From NCBI GenBank assembly GCA_025201765.1, contig MU623448.1, positions 62,001 through 126,000 of the forward strand: 64,000 nucleotides of DNA, read 5' to 3'. Shown one piece after another: positions 20,828 to 33,220 of this stretch. The position numbers were made by a program, and so were the translations under genes. The stretch is from Daldinia sp. FL1419 (lineage: Eukaryota; Ascomycota; Sordariomycetes; Xylariales; Hypoxylaceae). Below the pieces are notes generated by a model. It made no database searches. It was given only the letters and a program-made list of their open reading frames with translations, and had not been told where the DNA came from. Each line of letters opens with the position of its first letter. Position 1 is the stretch's first letter.

Positions 20828-23338
20828 ATGCCTCAGCCGCAAGATAACGCACGCGTCGTCTTCTTCATCATCTTGATATTCTGGCTTGCCACTAGTCCAG
20901 ACTCGAGCCCAGGGCTCATCGCAGGCCCGTCGGTAATAAAGAGCCGCCTCTCACGCCAAAGACACGCTCTCAGTGTCTTAAACAGTACGCAATGGGGTGA
21001 CTTTTCCCCGCGGCTTACCGACAACCCACCCGAGATTGAAGCCAAGTATTTAAACCTAACAGGTTTTCGAGAGGAAGACGGCTACGTGTGGGAGGATCTC
21101 CAACGGTTTAAGGACCGATGCGAAGAGTGGAGTACAAACGCCGTGGGAATTCCAGAGGTAGCGCAGCCAGTATGGCAAAACGCGACAGGAGTGGTACACG
21201 GCCAGTGGCGGAGGGCGAACACGTCTTCACCGAGATACCATTCGAGCTACAACCTCACTCAGATCAGTCCAGGTGTTACGTGGGCAGCTTCAAACTCCGA
21301 CTGGAGCAGAAATGTAACGGGTTCCGAGGGGAAAATAATGGTGCGCATTGAGGACAACGAAGATAGTGCGACGGAACCAGAGGAAATAGATAAGGCGACA
21401 CTTGATAGAGCGGAGGTCAAGGCCCGGGAAGTCTCGGCAACGGTCAATATAGACGATGTTGGAGGTACAGGGAGTAGCTGGGAGATGCGACTCCACGGCG
21501 TTCACTGGCCACGCCAAGGGGCCATACTTCTTACCACGACGAGTGAGAAGTTTGCCGGTATTTTCGGATTCCCTCACCTTACCACGCGACCCGAATTCTT
21601 CGAGTCTAGTCAAGCGCTATTAAACAGGACCCTGGATGCGGCCCTTAAAAGAAAGGAGCAGCACACCTTTACGGAGCAAATTGACCCCTGGACGTCCAAT
21701 CTAGAGCCGGGTGAAACATGGAATCCATCCCCACACTGCGAGTACTTGATTTATATTCAAGTCCATCCTTTGGATCAAGATATACTACGAGTGCAGCCGA
21801 GCCTTACAGGCCCCGAAAATGTGGCCAAAGCCATTCAAGAAATCGAAAATGAGCTTCGCTTCCCTCAAGGCACGGGACATAGACGAATACCGCGGCTTCA
21901 GATGTCGGCCGTTGTGTATTCCCCCGATTGTGCCTTTTTCCTCGAAACAAAGGGCCCCCCTGCATACGCGCCGGTTGATGGAAATCACATGGTCGGCGTG
22001 AAGCAGGAAATATTCCTCCATAGTGTCAGCACATTTCTTCTGGGCCTCGCGTTGATTGTATTCGGCCAACTTCAATTGCTCAAGATGCAAATGAGGGAAA
22101 CCTCTACGCCTTCAACTTTGGGTCGTGTCAGCTTCTACACCAGCTGTATGATATTGCTCGCCGATGGTATGCTTTTTACCGGGGCAGCTGCGTGGAGTTT
22201 CTCAGCATCGACTACGTTATTGCCTTCTCTCGCCATTACGTGTGTCTCATTCCTATCTATGACAGTTGGGACATTCTTCTTAGCTGAGATACACAAGGTT
22301 CAAGAACCCGAATGGCGGCGACAAGAACGGGAAAGGGATAGACAAATCACATCTACAAATACGACGAATCCGCCCAATCCATCCGCCAACCTTCCCGAGA
22401 CTACTACAACTACTACCACTACCACGCCTCGTCGATCAGCATCCCCACCAATCATCATCCCTTCAGACCAGGACATCGACGCTGAGATTGCCGAAGTCAC
22501 CACCAACAATGCCACACTCCCAGCCCCAGCAACTGCAGGACCCGCCGCCCCAACTGCTCAGAATCTTAGGACGCAACTGAGCAATATATTCGGTCGCCTC
22601 TTACTCATCGGCATTACTGTCCTCTTCTTGAGTCTTGCTGCGGCAAGTTGGCGTCCCAGCATCCGCGCCGCATACTTCAACATTATACTCTTTATTTACC
22701 TCTCCCTTTGGATCCCACAGATTTACCGTAATGTGTACCGAAACTGCCGTAGGGCGTTATCATGGCGCTTCGTTATCGGGCAGTCGGTCTTACGCCTATT
22801 ACCTATTGCGTATTTCTACATCGTACCAAATAACTTTGCTTTCGCGGAGCCGGATTGGACTGCCTTCATCGCGCTTGCAGGCTGGCTCTGGATACAGATA
22901 TGGATATTAGCTGCGCAGTCTGTTCTTGGGCCCCGCTTCGGTGTACCTAAAGGTTGGATGCCAGAGGCTTGGGAGTACCATCCTGTGCTTCGCGAAGACA
23001 ATATCGAGGCAGGCGGACTACCGATCGGATTAGCAGCTGCGCCTACCAGTCCGCTAGAACGGGTAAGAACGGGTGATGAAGGGGCAAGCAAAGACAAGGA
23101 CAAGAAACGCACGAATACACACGTCATAGACTGCGCCATATGTAGAGAAGTCTTAGAAATACCCGTCATCAGGGCAGGTGACGACGATCCGACGGCAGGA
23201 GGCGTAGCGGGTGTCTTTGCTCGTCGTGCATACATGGTTACGCCATGCCGACATGTTTTCCACAGCGCTTGCCTCGAGGGTTGGATGCGGTTTAGGTTGC
23301 AATGCCCAATATGTAGGGAGGAGCTACCGCCTCTGTAA
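20828..23338 (+). CDS. dscA: RING E3 ubiquitin ligase of the Golgi DSC complex (Dsc1/Tul1)
   Basis: Catalytic subunit of the multi-spanning Golgi/endosome E3 complex. In fungi this complex ubiquitinates membrane proteins and is needed for SREBP cleavage and hypoxia adaptation. Single exon, 836 aa. An N-terminal signal/anchor (about 10-27) leads a ~370-residue lumenal domain with N-glycosylation sites. Several transmembrane segments follow (from about 400), interrupted by a cytosolic Pro/Thr-rich linker with a Thr run (about 515-590). The C-terminal RING-H2 shows CAIC, then PCRHVFHSAC, then CPICREELPPL at the very end. A ~30-residue loop (GDDDPTAGG) inside the RING between the first and second zinc pairs is typical of Tul1-type proteins. 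Length and architecture match the family. Confidence 0.93.
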   Translation: MPQPQDNARVVFFIILIFWLATSPDSSPGLIAGPSVIKSRLSRQRHALSVLNSTQWGDFSPRLTDNPPEIEAKYLNLTGFREEDGYVWEDLQRFKDRCEEWSTNAVGIPEVAQPVWQNATGVVHGQWRRANTSSPRYHSSYNLTQISPGVTWAASNSDWSRNVTGSEGKIMVRIEDNEDSATEPEEIDKATLDRAEVKAREVSATVNIDDVGGTGSSWEMRLHGVHWPRQGAILLTTTSEKFAGIFGFPHLTTRPEFFESSQALLNRTLDAALKRKEQHTFTEQIDPWTSNLEPGETWNPSPHCEYLIYIQVHPLDQDILRVQPSLTGPENVAKAIQEIENELRFPQGTGHRRIPRLQMSAVVYSPDCAFFLETKGPPAYAPVDGNHMVGVKQEIFLHSVSTFLLGLALIVFGQLQLLKMQMRETSTPSTLGRVSFYTSCMILLADGMLFTGAAAWSFSASTTLLPSLAITCVSFLSMTVGTFFLAEIHKVQEPEWRRQERERDRQITSTNTTNPPNPSANLPETTTTTTTTTPRRSASPPIIIPSDQDIDAEIAEVTTNNATLPAPATAGPAAPTAQNLRTQLSNIFGRLLLIGITVLFLSLAAASWRPSIRAAYFNIILFIYLSLWIPQIYRNVYRNCRRALSWRFVIGQSVLRLLPIAYFYIVPNNFAFAEPDWTAFIALAGWLWIQIWILAAQSVLGPRFGVPKGWMPEAWEYHPVLREDNIEAGGLPIGLAAAPTSPLERVRTGDEGASKDKDKKRTNTHVIDCAICREVLEIPVIRAGDDDPTAGGVAGVFARRAYMVTPCRHVFHSACLEGWMRFRLQCPICREELPPL

Positions 23339-25657
23339 GGTGTAAATATTTGGATGGCAAGATGTGTCTGTAGAGTACCCGCCTCAGATACCATGTGCCT
23401 TAAGGCACCTATGTTAGGTACCTAGGTACATATGCATGTGTACGGGTGTGCTCACCCACCTAACCTAAATGTTAATAAGAGTACTCTAGAATTAGGAAGT
23501 CATGCACTAGGTTAACTAGGTTGTCTACCTTGTTAAGGCGTACCTTACTTTGGGGGCCTAACCTAGGTAGATACCTAGGTAGGTACCTACCCAGCCATTA
23601 AGAAATCTCGATACAGAAAATTATTAAAAATAAGAACAATACTATATAATATTATTACTATATCAGTCTTAAATAGTAATTAATAATAACTTAGTGACGA
23701 TTTAAGTACTATAGCAACCACTTCCTTCTTCGGTCGTCCGCCAACAACATGCTAACACGTCAACAAATTATACAGTTAAGGCAAGTAATATGTAACTTTC
23801 TATGCCTCTTACTCAAGCGTTATCAGCAAAATGCAAGTACATCCAACTAAGCCAAAATTTAAACATCAATAAGTTTTGTGCTCGAGACCGATGACTCAAG
23901 CCAGATTCTTTCAACTCTCAATAAGTCCAACAACAACAACTCCAACTTTCTACATCCTCAATAATGGCTTCAATAACCAGATTAACACAATTATCATATT
24001 CCACCATAACTCAACGCCTAAAGAGATAATCACCGACCCGATAACAAGCTCTCTCGAAGTAATCATATATAGGTACTTAACAATGCAATTCAACTACATC
24101 TCCAAAGTACTCCGTGGAGGGACAAATAACCAAATCACACAAAGCCAAACACCATCAGAACCCAGGTGTGAGCATAGTATACTATGGCACGCAACAAGAG
24201 GAACCGTTGACGACAGCTAGGGGACTCATGGAGTATACCACAACGTACCGCCCGTTCTGGGTACTTCCAGAACAAGATGATGGCGCGATAGTGGTTGACG
24301 GAAGTGACTTCGACAAGAGTTTCATGGGAACCGAAGACGTCACCGTATGAAGGCAGAATGTATAACACATGAATAACTGGTTGAAGCCGAAAGCAAGTCC
24401 GAGAAGGCGATAAAGATGCGGTGGTTGCATCGTTGGGCTAAGCGTAAGCATTTCAACGGCCACACTCTATCTAATAGGTACATTCTAAAGAGTATTCTAG
24501 CATCGAAAGTATACAGACGTTGAGGTCGCAAACATACCTACCTAATATTCCCAACGTGGTCTACATGGTCTACTTCCTCCCCTCGGAAACCCCTTTCCTC
24601 TCTGGTGTTCCTCTCCCCAGCCTCGCGCACATCACCCAATATGACGGCTAGTATGGGCACCCCGGTTCCGCCGACTCTTGACAGCATTTGTGATGATCGT
24701 AACAACTGTACCGTCTATTACTCTTTTCCTTTAGCGTGCTAGCAACCGTCACTGGGTCAACGAAGCGGAAGTTTTCTTATTAACTACGTTAGCTGTTGAT
24801 AACGAGACCCTGTCGAAGAAGTGGACAGCCGACGATGGCCTTAACTATGCTCGTGTAGATGAGCGTATCAAAGATGTGCGGAAATTCTTATCCCGATTTG
24901 CCTTAGCCCTACACCTTATATCTGGGCCGACATAACGCACTCGCCGCCGCCATGGAGCTCTTAGAACACAACAAATAACAGCTTCAGCATAAACGACGCG
25001 GGCGGCTGTAGTGACGCTTTAGTTCCACAGTTTCTGGAACAGAACTGAAAAGAAAACCTTGGAAGTTTCGGGGAAGCGGTGCTAGAATACCGGAGAGGTA
25101 TGGTGGTTTGGGGGGATATTGTGTTCAATAGTCAGTATCTCGATTATCAGGACGAGATTGGAGATAGCAACAGATTCTACTGGAGAGTATATACTTCAGC
25201 AGGTGTTAATATTGACCCGTCTACGGTGCACCATTGTCATCGGCTTATTTGGTATAGGATGGAATCACTTGTATCTTAAAATCAGCCAAACCCTAACTAC
25301 CAACTATATAGTTGAATGTTTTATTTATATAAATTACACGCGAATAACTAGATATCTCATATCAAACCTGAAATGGTTTCACAAAGGAGCTGTATAACAT
25401 TTGCTCTCGAAAATCTACCATTACAATAGTAACAACTTAATATATTAACTCATTGCAGTAAAGAGACTTCACAAATCACCTCCTGCCTATCTACCATAAG
25501 AACTAACCTCATCAATCTAAAAATCGTGCGCTAACGAACATAGTCGACCACAGGAGCAGAAATAAATATCAAAGTAGAACTGCCGGTCCTGCCATCGCGA
25601 TAGGGACTAATACTAACTAACTAGTATGATTTCTTCATAATCCTGCTAGGCTACCCC
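23339..25657. other. Gene-free stretch with palindromic GTACCTAGGT motifs
   Basis: Many GGTACCTAGGTAC-type palindromes cluster at 23385-23600, followed by AT-rich sequence to about 24100. Open frames at 24069-24350 look faintly protein-like but lack any recognised family, and the apparent exon joins are not convincing. No gene is called. Confidence 0.45.
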
Positions 25658-25846
25658 CTAGTGGAACAAAAGATACCACACCGGAAACAGGATGAGTACC
25701 CAGGCCGGGACGGTCCGCATCGTGTAGTACGCGAAGTCGGCCAGATACGGCGGAGACACGAGTAATAGAGCCGGCAACGCGACGCACTGCAGGAGCTTTA
25801 CGATGATGAGCGCTAGGATTTCCGCGGAGTTGTTTTGTTCGGCCAT
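25658..25846 (-). CDS. Possible small two-helix membrane protein (62 aa), unrecognised
   Basis: I do not recognise this. The frame encodes 62 residues with a polar start (MAEQNNSAE) and two hydrophobic helices (about 10-32 and 45-61), the second ending at the C-terminus with WYLLFH. Base composition inside the frame is GC-richer than the flanks, and third positions are C/G biased, which favours real coding. Small fungal membrane proteins of this size are often missed. It could also be the first exon of a larger gene or chance. Confidence 0.4.
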   Translation of the reverse strand: MAEQNNSAEILALIIVKLLQCVALPALLLVSPPYLADFAYYTMRTVPAWVLILFPVWYLLFH

Positions 25847-26852
25847 TTTCGAGACTTTTGTGGTTAGGTAGGTGGGTAGGTGAATTAGATTGGTTGACGT
25901 ATCGCGGAATCTGGGTACGAGGCTGGGGGCGGAAGTTGACGGTGTTCGGAGATAGGTAGCTTGGGCGGATGGGGATGGGAATAGTAACGGGGTTGATGGG
26001 TACTTACTTATGTTACCGACATAACAATAGAGTGTAAAGGGATTCCGTTTGGAAGGGCGGGCTTAATGGTTGATAAAGAGATTGTTGCGGTGGGCTTGGT
26101 AGCCGTTGATATTGCTGCTTTGACACTAATAAAGATCGAGTTGATCCCTACATTCTAACGGATAATACTCTTTATTGTACGTATAGACGACATTCTTACT
26201 ATGTCGGCCGATGCTTCTAGTGCGTTGTGCGTTGAAAAAAGCCCTTGTTGATGCCGGCTTCTCTAAGGGGCTTTTGACGCTGGTTAGATTGAAGATGGAG
26301 ACTTGGAGACTATTACCTCCACCAGCGTATGGAGAGAGCGTGGTTGTAGTAACATGCATTTGGTTTGATCATTCTCTTGGAATAATAGTCTCTATCTGGA
26401 TAGTCGAGCATCGTAAGGCATCTATATCTAAGTGAATCGAACAGTATAGAGGTGTCGGAATAGACGTATACGTTTCGATAGAGGTAAGTAAGTAGGAACT
26501 CAGCCCTTAGGCTCTGGGATAGTGGCTATGTCTACTATACCTAAGTTCAACAACCCCTCACGAGCTTCAAGTTAAAACAAAGCGATGCATCGATAGTACT
26601 ATAGTTGAATCATCGCGACCTAGCCTATGAAGCCGTATTTCTTGTATCGCAAAGCCAGCAATAATCCCCGCGACAAAGAGGGCAGGTAGTACTAACTTAA
26701 CTACCTTACCTTACCACCTTAACTTACCTATCCCCAGGACCAAAGACCGCGATGCAATGGACTAGCACACTAAAAATAAAATAAAACGAACACTAATCCA
26801 GTGATGCAATTAGCGACATCAACTCAGTTACGACCCGAAAAATTCAAAAAGT
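25847..26852. other. Gene-free stretch upstream of tRNA-Ala
   Basis: No supportable gene. A run of ACTTAACTACCTTACC-like repeats lies near 26690-26730. Confidence 0.45.
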
Positions 26853-26924
26853 TGGACGAGCAGGGAGTCGAACCCTGGACTTCTCGCATGCAAAGCGAGC
26901 ACTCTACCACTGAGTTACACGCCC
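26853..26924 (-). tRNA. tRNA-Ala (anticodon UGC)
   Basis: On the minus strand the sequence starts GGGCGTGTAACTCAGTGG. The D stem is ACTC/GAGT, and the anticodon stem-loop is CTCGC-TTTGCAT-GCGAG with anticodon TGC. The T arm is CAGGG-TTCGACT-CCCTG, ending TCGTCCA with A as discriminator. The G3:U70 pair that identifies alanine tRNA is present. One acceptor pair (6-67) is mismatched. No intron. The internal A and B box promoter sequences are intact. Confidence 0.9.
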
Positions 26925-27089
26925 CGTGGTTGCGGAAGCTGGATGCTTCGGATCTATCCTCCTATTGGCGGATGTTGAAAACCAACGGTAAATTTGCACT
27001 TATATACTAGCTTTTACCTTGTAACCTATCACAATGCGCTATTAGAGTCGCTTAGTAGCGTCTTCAATCGTTAGTTTATGAAGCATGAC

Positions 27090-27156
27090 GGGGTTACTTT
27101 GATCGCGAAGCTAAGCGACTTATTAGGCAAAGCTTCTATCGCTAAACTACCTCCCC
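27090..27156 (-). pseudogene. Decayed tRNA-like sequence (Gly-GCC-like)
   Basis: On the minus strand GGGGAGGTAGTTTAGCGATAG resembles a tRNA start with an A-box (TAGTTTAGCGA). A loop holds GCC, TTCGCGATC resembles a B-box, and the 3' side ends in ACCCC, pairing with the 5' GGGG. The anticodon and T stems do not form. It lies 165 bp from the intact tRNA-Ala gene. It may be a relic; chance similarity is not excluded. Confidence 0.3.
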
Positions 27157-30100
27157 GTGGGAACTATTTTTACTCATTATTAGCTTCTTACCATCCCGTC
27201 CCTAGGGATCCAGCATTCGCTATTCTGCGGTAGGCTACTCGAATAGGCTTTATATTTGGACAAGTAGTCTAAGCGGACAAGAACCACGTAGTTCCTCTTT
27301 AGGAAGAAACATCTTGAAACGGCGCGCAGAAATAGCTTAGAGAGTGACATGCGACGAGCCGCTAGTCCTGGGTAGGGTATCGAGCTTCGCATTTAGGTAG
27401 GTGAGGAGATAGAAGAAAACGCGCATTCTAAATGTAGAACTTTTAGATCTGAGGCTCAACCGCTACGAGTCTCAGTATGGACAGCGAAAGGTAACAAGAA
27501 CGTAAGTCTAGGTCCTGAATAATTTCCGCGGGCTTCGCAGATATTAAATACAAGTGCTCTTTGAGTGGCTTGCGATTCAAGTATATAGTCACTATCGACT
27601 GTTCTGGAAGGTCGGTGGGTTGCGAAACAACGCGTAGGATCTACCGAGCCAAGATACGGGGTTCGCGATGTTTCGAAAATATCCAAATGGGATTCATTTA
27701 CAATTGCACGTATAAGGAACTTTAAACTTTTTTTGTCCTGCGTAGAATAAAGTCCTCTTAGACTCTGCAAATAAGGTGCCGGAAGGATGAGGCGTAGCCG
27801 CGAACTGCTACGAACGTCTACCTCTGGGAAAGGTGTTCTAACCAAACTTTTCCTTGCGATGTCAAGATGCACATGGCAATTCAAACCTCCAACCCCGGAG
27901 TAGAAATAATCAGTAAGGGTTAAGAAATACGGTAGAGTGATTCTATTTCTAGAAACGGCGAGGAGGAGTTAGATGCGCCCCAAACCGACAAGCTTGAGAT
28001 CGAGGATATTTCAATAACCAACTGGGAAACCCGGTAAAACGAACGCGAATTAGATGAGAGATATCGAAAGCTTCATGTTTATCGTAAGGTTGTTGTTGCT
28101 TTGCAAGTAGCACAATCTATGTAGCTGGTTGGCATATCATGTAAAATAAGCCTCTCGGCTTCCTACTCCGACTCTAAAGCTCCCTATACTTTACCCCCCA
28201 AGTACGTAGCCGCCTGACCAAGCTCGAATCCATCTATCTGCGATAGTATGGGATTTCTATCTCGCTCGGGACATATTTGATTTGGTGATTGCCTTATAGT
28301 GAGTCCTACCTGGAAACCTAGATGAGTCTATTCGCCAATCAGCGTCACTCTCTGTTTGAGCTCTTAGGGCCGACTGCGGCTGAGAGCTGGCTTGGTGAGC
28401 TTCGGGGGCCATGGCACATCCCGATAAGGGTACATACATGGCTTCCCCGACGATTTCGGGTAAGCTTTTCTGACACGGCGGATACTGACCCCGTCTGTGC
28501 AGTGTAGTAAGCAATCCATAGATCAATACTACGACTGGATACGGAGTGCCGCTCGCTCGCACATTAGCCCTTTACAAACAGATCTACGCCGTGAATCGGA
28601 ACGCGCGTTTCCCAGAGGAAGCTGACAAAGCCACATAGCTCAACTTGGCGATGGACTATAACTCTATCGCGGCAAATAGATGCTAGACTTTCGGTATGCA
28701 AGGGAACAAATGCCATGTGCTAGTCTGAGGTGATATTTTAAGACGACAGTTGCACCCTATTTTCGGTCGAAGTTGTCCATCAGGTTACCGAGACATGCGC
28801 AGGGGCACATTTCTGGCTCGTAGTCAACAGCCAGTAACCTCGTTCAGCATTCAATTCGTGAGTTGACCGGGACAAAATTCCTTATGCAGACATCCGGGAC
28901 AACCGATAAGACATAAGGGAAAGGGGTGTCTCGCAAACAATCCGAGCCTGGCTTTCGAGGCGTCGTGACAAACGTCGATGTCATTTCCCATTGATTAGGT
29001 GGCTGGTGATATGTCTTAGAAGACGCCAACAGGCCCTAGAGTCTAGGTAGATAGTAAGCTAAATCCACAAGATCTACAGAGCTTGAACCGCAGATCTCGA
29101 GCTGAGACTGAGGGAGGAATCGCTTTATTTGATCATCGTTATGTACTATCTCGACTGATGATTAGTTGAAAATCGGCCGACGCATACGGCATCGTAGGAT
29201 GAGGAGATAGAGTGCACGGGCAAATGTGGGCGAAGATACTATGGGAATCTTGTCACGTCAGCGGGAGTTCGTGGGATACATTTTTAGAAACGCGATTAGG
29301 ATTAAGGTTGTGGAGATCAATGCTAGGCTAAATCCAGCTTAGCCAGATTGGGCAAAAGAACAGCGTTTCTCTTCGATGTTATTGGCTGTTTCAGATGAGA
29401 ATTAGTGGATGTGACGCCATAACTGTCGAAACATGGATCCCCTATAAAAGTACCTGCGTACCTTGAATGCGCAAGTAGAAATTACAGCGAGACAGTCGAA
29501 TCTCATGGGATGTATTCTTAGAAACCAAGGAAGTCTGGATACGGGGAACCCTACCAGAGGAACAAATACCTCGAGCAGATACATGCATAGGTGTGTACTA
29601 AGGGAGGATGCCGTGGCGAAATGCCAGTCGAAAGCAGGTCCCGATAATGCCTCCCGTTCAAACGGAAGATACGCAAGCGAGATGCAAAATTCAGGCTATT
29701 ATTTGACGAAGAGTGACCTCTTGGAACCGGGCCCTCGGCAGAGCGAGCAATATGTCATAGGACCCCTAACGCATTATATGTTTGATGAATTATACGCAGG
29801 TACTTATGAAGCAGTTTAGATGTCAAGATGTGTTTTGTCGCTGACTATCCGCGATTGGAAACGTGTCGGAACGAAGCACATCGTTGCCTTTACTCACAGC
29901 GGGTTCGGGTTACACCGTTTCATGAGTTTAAGGGGCAATATACTATTCGGACCATTATTCGATATAGTAATCGGGACGTCTTTTTGTAAGTATGATTTAA
30001 CGGGTTGAACTCAGATCACAGTTCCATCAACCCGATCGAATAGATTTTAAGTAGGCCCGGGGTAAAGGATTCGATCGCATTGTGAGGAAGGATGCATAAT

Positions 30101-33100
30101 ACATTATGGATGACGACTGACGAATGCTCCTGTCGGAGTGGTTAAAATCTATCTCCCCGCACTGAACGATAGGATAATCAAAATTCTCACAATATATTAG
30201 GGGGGGAGTGCAAAACATCGAAAGGTTTGCCTGACTTTTATGGAAGAGCCTATCTGAGGAGCGACCGACAAGATGCATTGTGTATGATCTGCGAATGAAG
30301 CCTGACGCTAGCGATGACGTGAAAAATGTGTGGTGAACCCGTCGAAAAGGCGAGCAGTCTAAGTGGCTAGATCCTGTAGAACCTCGATGCTACCCAAGCG
30401 GCCGAAGTTGACCATAGACCAATCACCCAAGTGCGACGACCACAAGCGTTGAAACCTATCCAATGCGGGTTGTATCCTCAAGATATGGTTGGTAGGTTCG
30501 GGGCCGGCGTCTCCCTCTTTCGTTTCTCACATGACGGTTCAAACATTTCGATCTCCCTTCTCCTGAAGACTCACAGATCGAACTAAATTTGCTTGGTTTG
30601 CTCAACAGGTAGGTCAACTACGAAAAAGCCCGAAAAGAAGCATTTCCCCCTTGCTAAATCTTTCGTGGGAGGGGACGGCGGCATGTAACTTAGAGAGCAG
30701 TTTTATTATGTACCTGCCGTATTCGAGGATAAATCACCGCGAAAGTCTCGGTGGTAGTCGGCGGTAATGTAGATCACTACTGTACACAACAAGGTCGGTA
30801 CTCGATGAGCGGATATCCATTTTGAAAGACATCTGTCCACTTGTGTTGCGTGATGCTATATGTAAACGGCCACCACTTCTGTTATTAGAAATTGAGGCGT
30901 TCTTAATTTGAAGTTTTTGATTGATTTTAGGTGCTATTTTATTAGGTAAGGTAAGGTTAGGTTAGATCGTGTCCGCGCATGTAAGGAGGCAGATGGTCTG
31001 GGTAATAAAAGAACGGGGTCTTCCGAGTCGCGGCGGGCTTATGACAGGCGACAACCTAAAGTGACAGGCGACAGGCTACCTAGGTTGTACAATACATGCA
31101 CCTACCTAGTATCTGCAGTACCTAATCGCAGTACACGTCGCACAGAACCGGCCGCAGTAAGCTAGCACCGGTGGGGTCTAGGGGTCTTACGGGTGCTAAC
31201 GGTACCAAGTTAGGTTGAATAGGTCACTACGCAACGCTACCGTACTACTATTCTACTTACCTAACGGTCAGGTAGTTAATGCAATGTAAACCTTGAAATT
31301 TTTTTTTTAATTATATGGCACGATGTATTACAAGATTCGCACACTTTTCTCCTACCTAATATAGTACCGAGTTTGTACTACGTAAAAATGTCTCAACGAT
31401 TTAACTCCGTTGACATCGGTGATCAGCTTCAAGGGTCTCGATCCAATATGTGTGTACCTAGATACCTTACGGTATGCTATCGCTCCTTTTAGCACCTTTT
31501 AGCACAAGTCAGCCTGATATTATGCTGTGTGAGCCTCGTCTACCATGTACAATACGCTACGCATATTTTGCGCCAGATAGAATCCTGTATGACTTGTATC
31601 GGCGACAATCACCTGGAGAGTTTAGCTTACCGGCTGGCAGTCTATCGTCGCGAAGGATTAACGATGGACGGATCTCCCGTAGACCATCATCCTTCATATC
31701 GCTGACTTTACTCGGTGCATACGAAATAGAAATAATGGAATTATTCACCTCGAATAACCTGACCAACCGAATCCTAACTGTTAGGGACCCTTAGGCGATC
31801 ATGTCCTTGTATGGAAGTATTTTTACAGATCCCGTTGGCAGAACTCCACAGTGCTAGTGTGTCCGCCAGTTCGAATGTTGTCCTCTAGAACGTCGATTCG
31901 AGTTCTAATTCGCACCGAGCCTACGGGCAAAAAAATGCTCAAGTTCTGCTTGCTTGTGTGTCCGTGTGTCTGAAAATAGGATAATAGTAGTCGGTGCATG
32001 GTATGTAAATTATGGCATTATTATGGTTTATCATGGTTCCAACTTGCAAGGGAGGCCGAAGCTGATCATATATCATATAAGTAAACGGTTGGTAGGTGCA
32101 CGAAGGAAAAAATAGCATACCAACTGGACATGGTTGGAAAACAAAAAAAAAAAAAAAAACCGTACGGTGGCTTAGGTTACCTATGTCCGAATCGCTTTTC
32201 GGTCCAGCCCTCCGATTATTATTATTTCATAACCCGTTCGTCCCCCAAGTTCTACTAACCTGAATTTGATCCATTTCGAAAGATTTCCGCCCTTTCTTTA
32301 AATTCATCTCTTACATACGACATTTTTCTAACCATTTTCCCCACGAAACGAGAGAGGTCTAACATCTTCGACCTTGTATAACTCATGTAGGTGCTGATGA
32401 CTGCCAATACTTTTACCTAGCTATTCGAAGCACACGCCGCTACCTTATACTTCCCATGTTCAATTTGAAACAACGCGTATTGGGTCATTGAGATAGAGAG
32501 ACGGGCCAGAATTGGTCTGCCAAGTGAACCTCTTTTCTCGAATTGAACCCTTCAACATTCTCATTTAGGACTTATCCTTTATTGCTCATCGTATTTTCCC
32601 TCGATATTACTGTATTAGTTACATCCTCTGCACACCTTCACTTTGACTCGTTTCTTCTTGATGAGAAAAGGATGAGCTAGCTAGTCCTGGTCTAAACACA
32701 CCTACCTTTTCGTGACGCCCCTCAACCCTGTCAAGGGTTTGAAGTCTTGAGAGTTACAACACCCGCTAAGACTTGCGTTCCAGTGTTCCAGGTTTCCAGG
32801 TTCAGGAGAACATATACTACCCCCTGTCCCTAACCCCCCTACCCCCTTGTCTACAAGGTACGTAGATACGTTCCCCCCACCCTTCACTTATAACCTATGT
32901 ACACAGAAAATCGTAGTTGAAGGAAAGAATATGCTAGGTACCTACCTACCTACCTAGCATACATATGTATACCACCCACTGCCCAACTTCTTTTTTCTTT
33001 CCTTGTGAAATATCCTCATGCCCACAACTCCAGATGAACCCCACGATGCACTTTCCATAACCGCCTTTTAAGAAAAAGAGCTGGCCTCAGCTTACATTCT

Positions 33101-33220
33101 TGACGGATCGACAGGTTCAGTTCCACTTTTTTACTCTCCTATATCACAATACTCCGAGTGCTATATATTACGCCTGAGCGCTTCACCGCCGGCGAATACC
33201 ATATATCATATCTTAAGAAT
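27157..33220. other. Six-kilobase gene desert of ordinary base composition
   Basis: No recognisable gene. The composition is not AT-rich, yet no frame exceeds about 140 codons and none shows a family motif. One stretch (about 27960-28125, plus) reads as a Glu/Arg-rich helix-like peptide broken by a stop, so a decayed gene is possible. GTAGGTACC-type motifs occur at 30945-31090 and 32935-32960. CT-rich sequence before 33158 probably belongs to the next gene's promoter. Confidence 0.45.

Noticed and set aside
24069..24350. Protein-like frames (e.g. VSIVYYGTQQEEPL)
   Set aside because: No family, poor splice signals and a broken reading frame; possibly a decayed gene but not supportable.
29463..30008. 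118- and 62-codon frames end to end
   Set aside because: No motif, random-looking composition, stop separating them.
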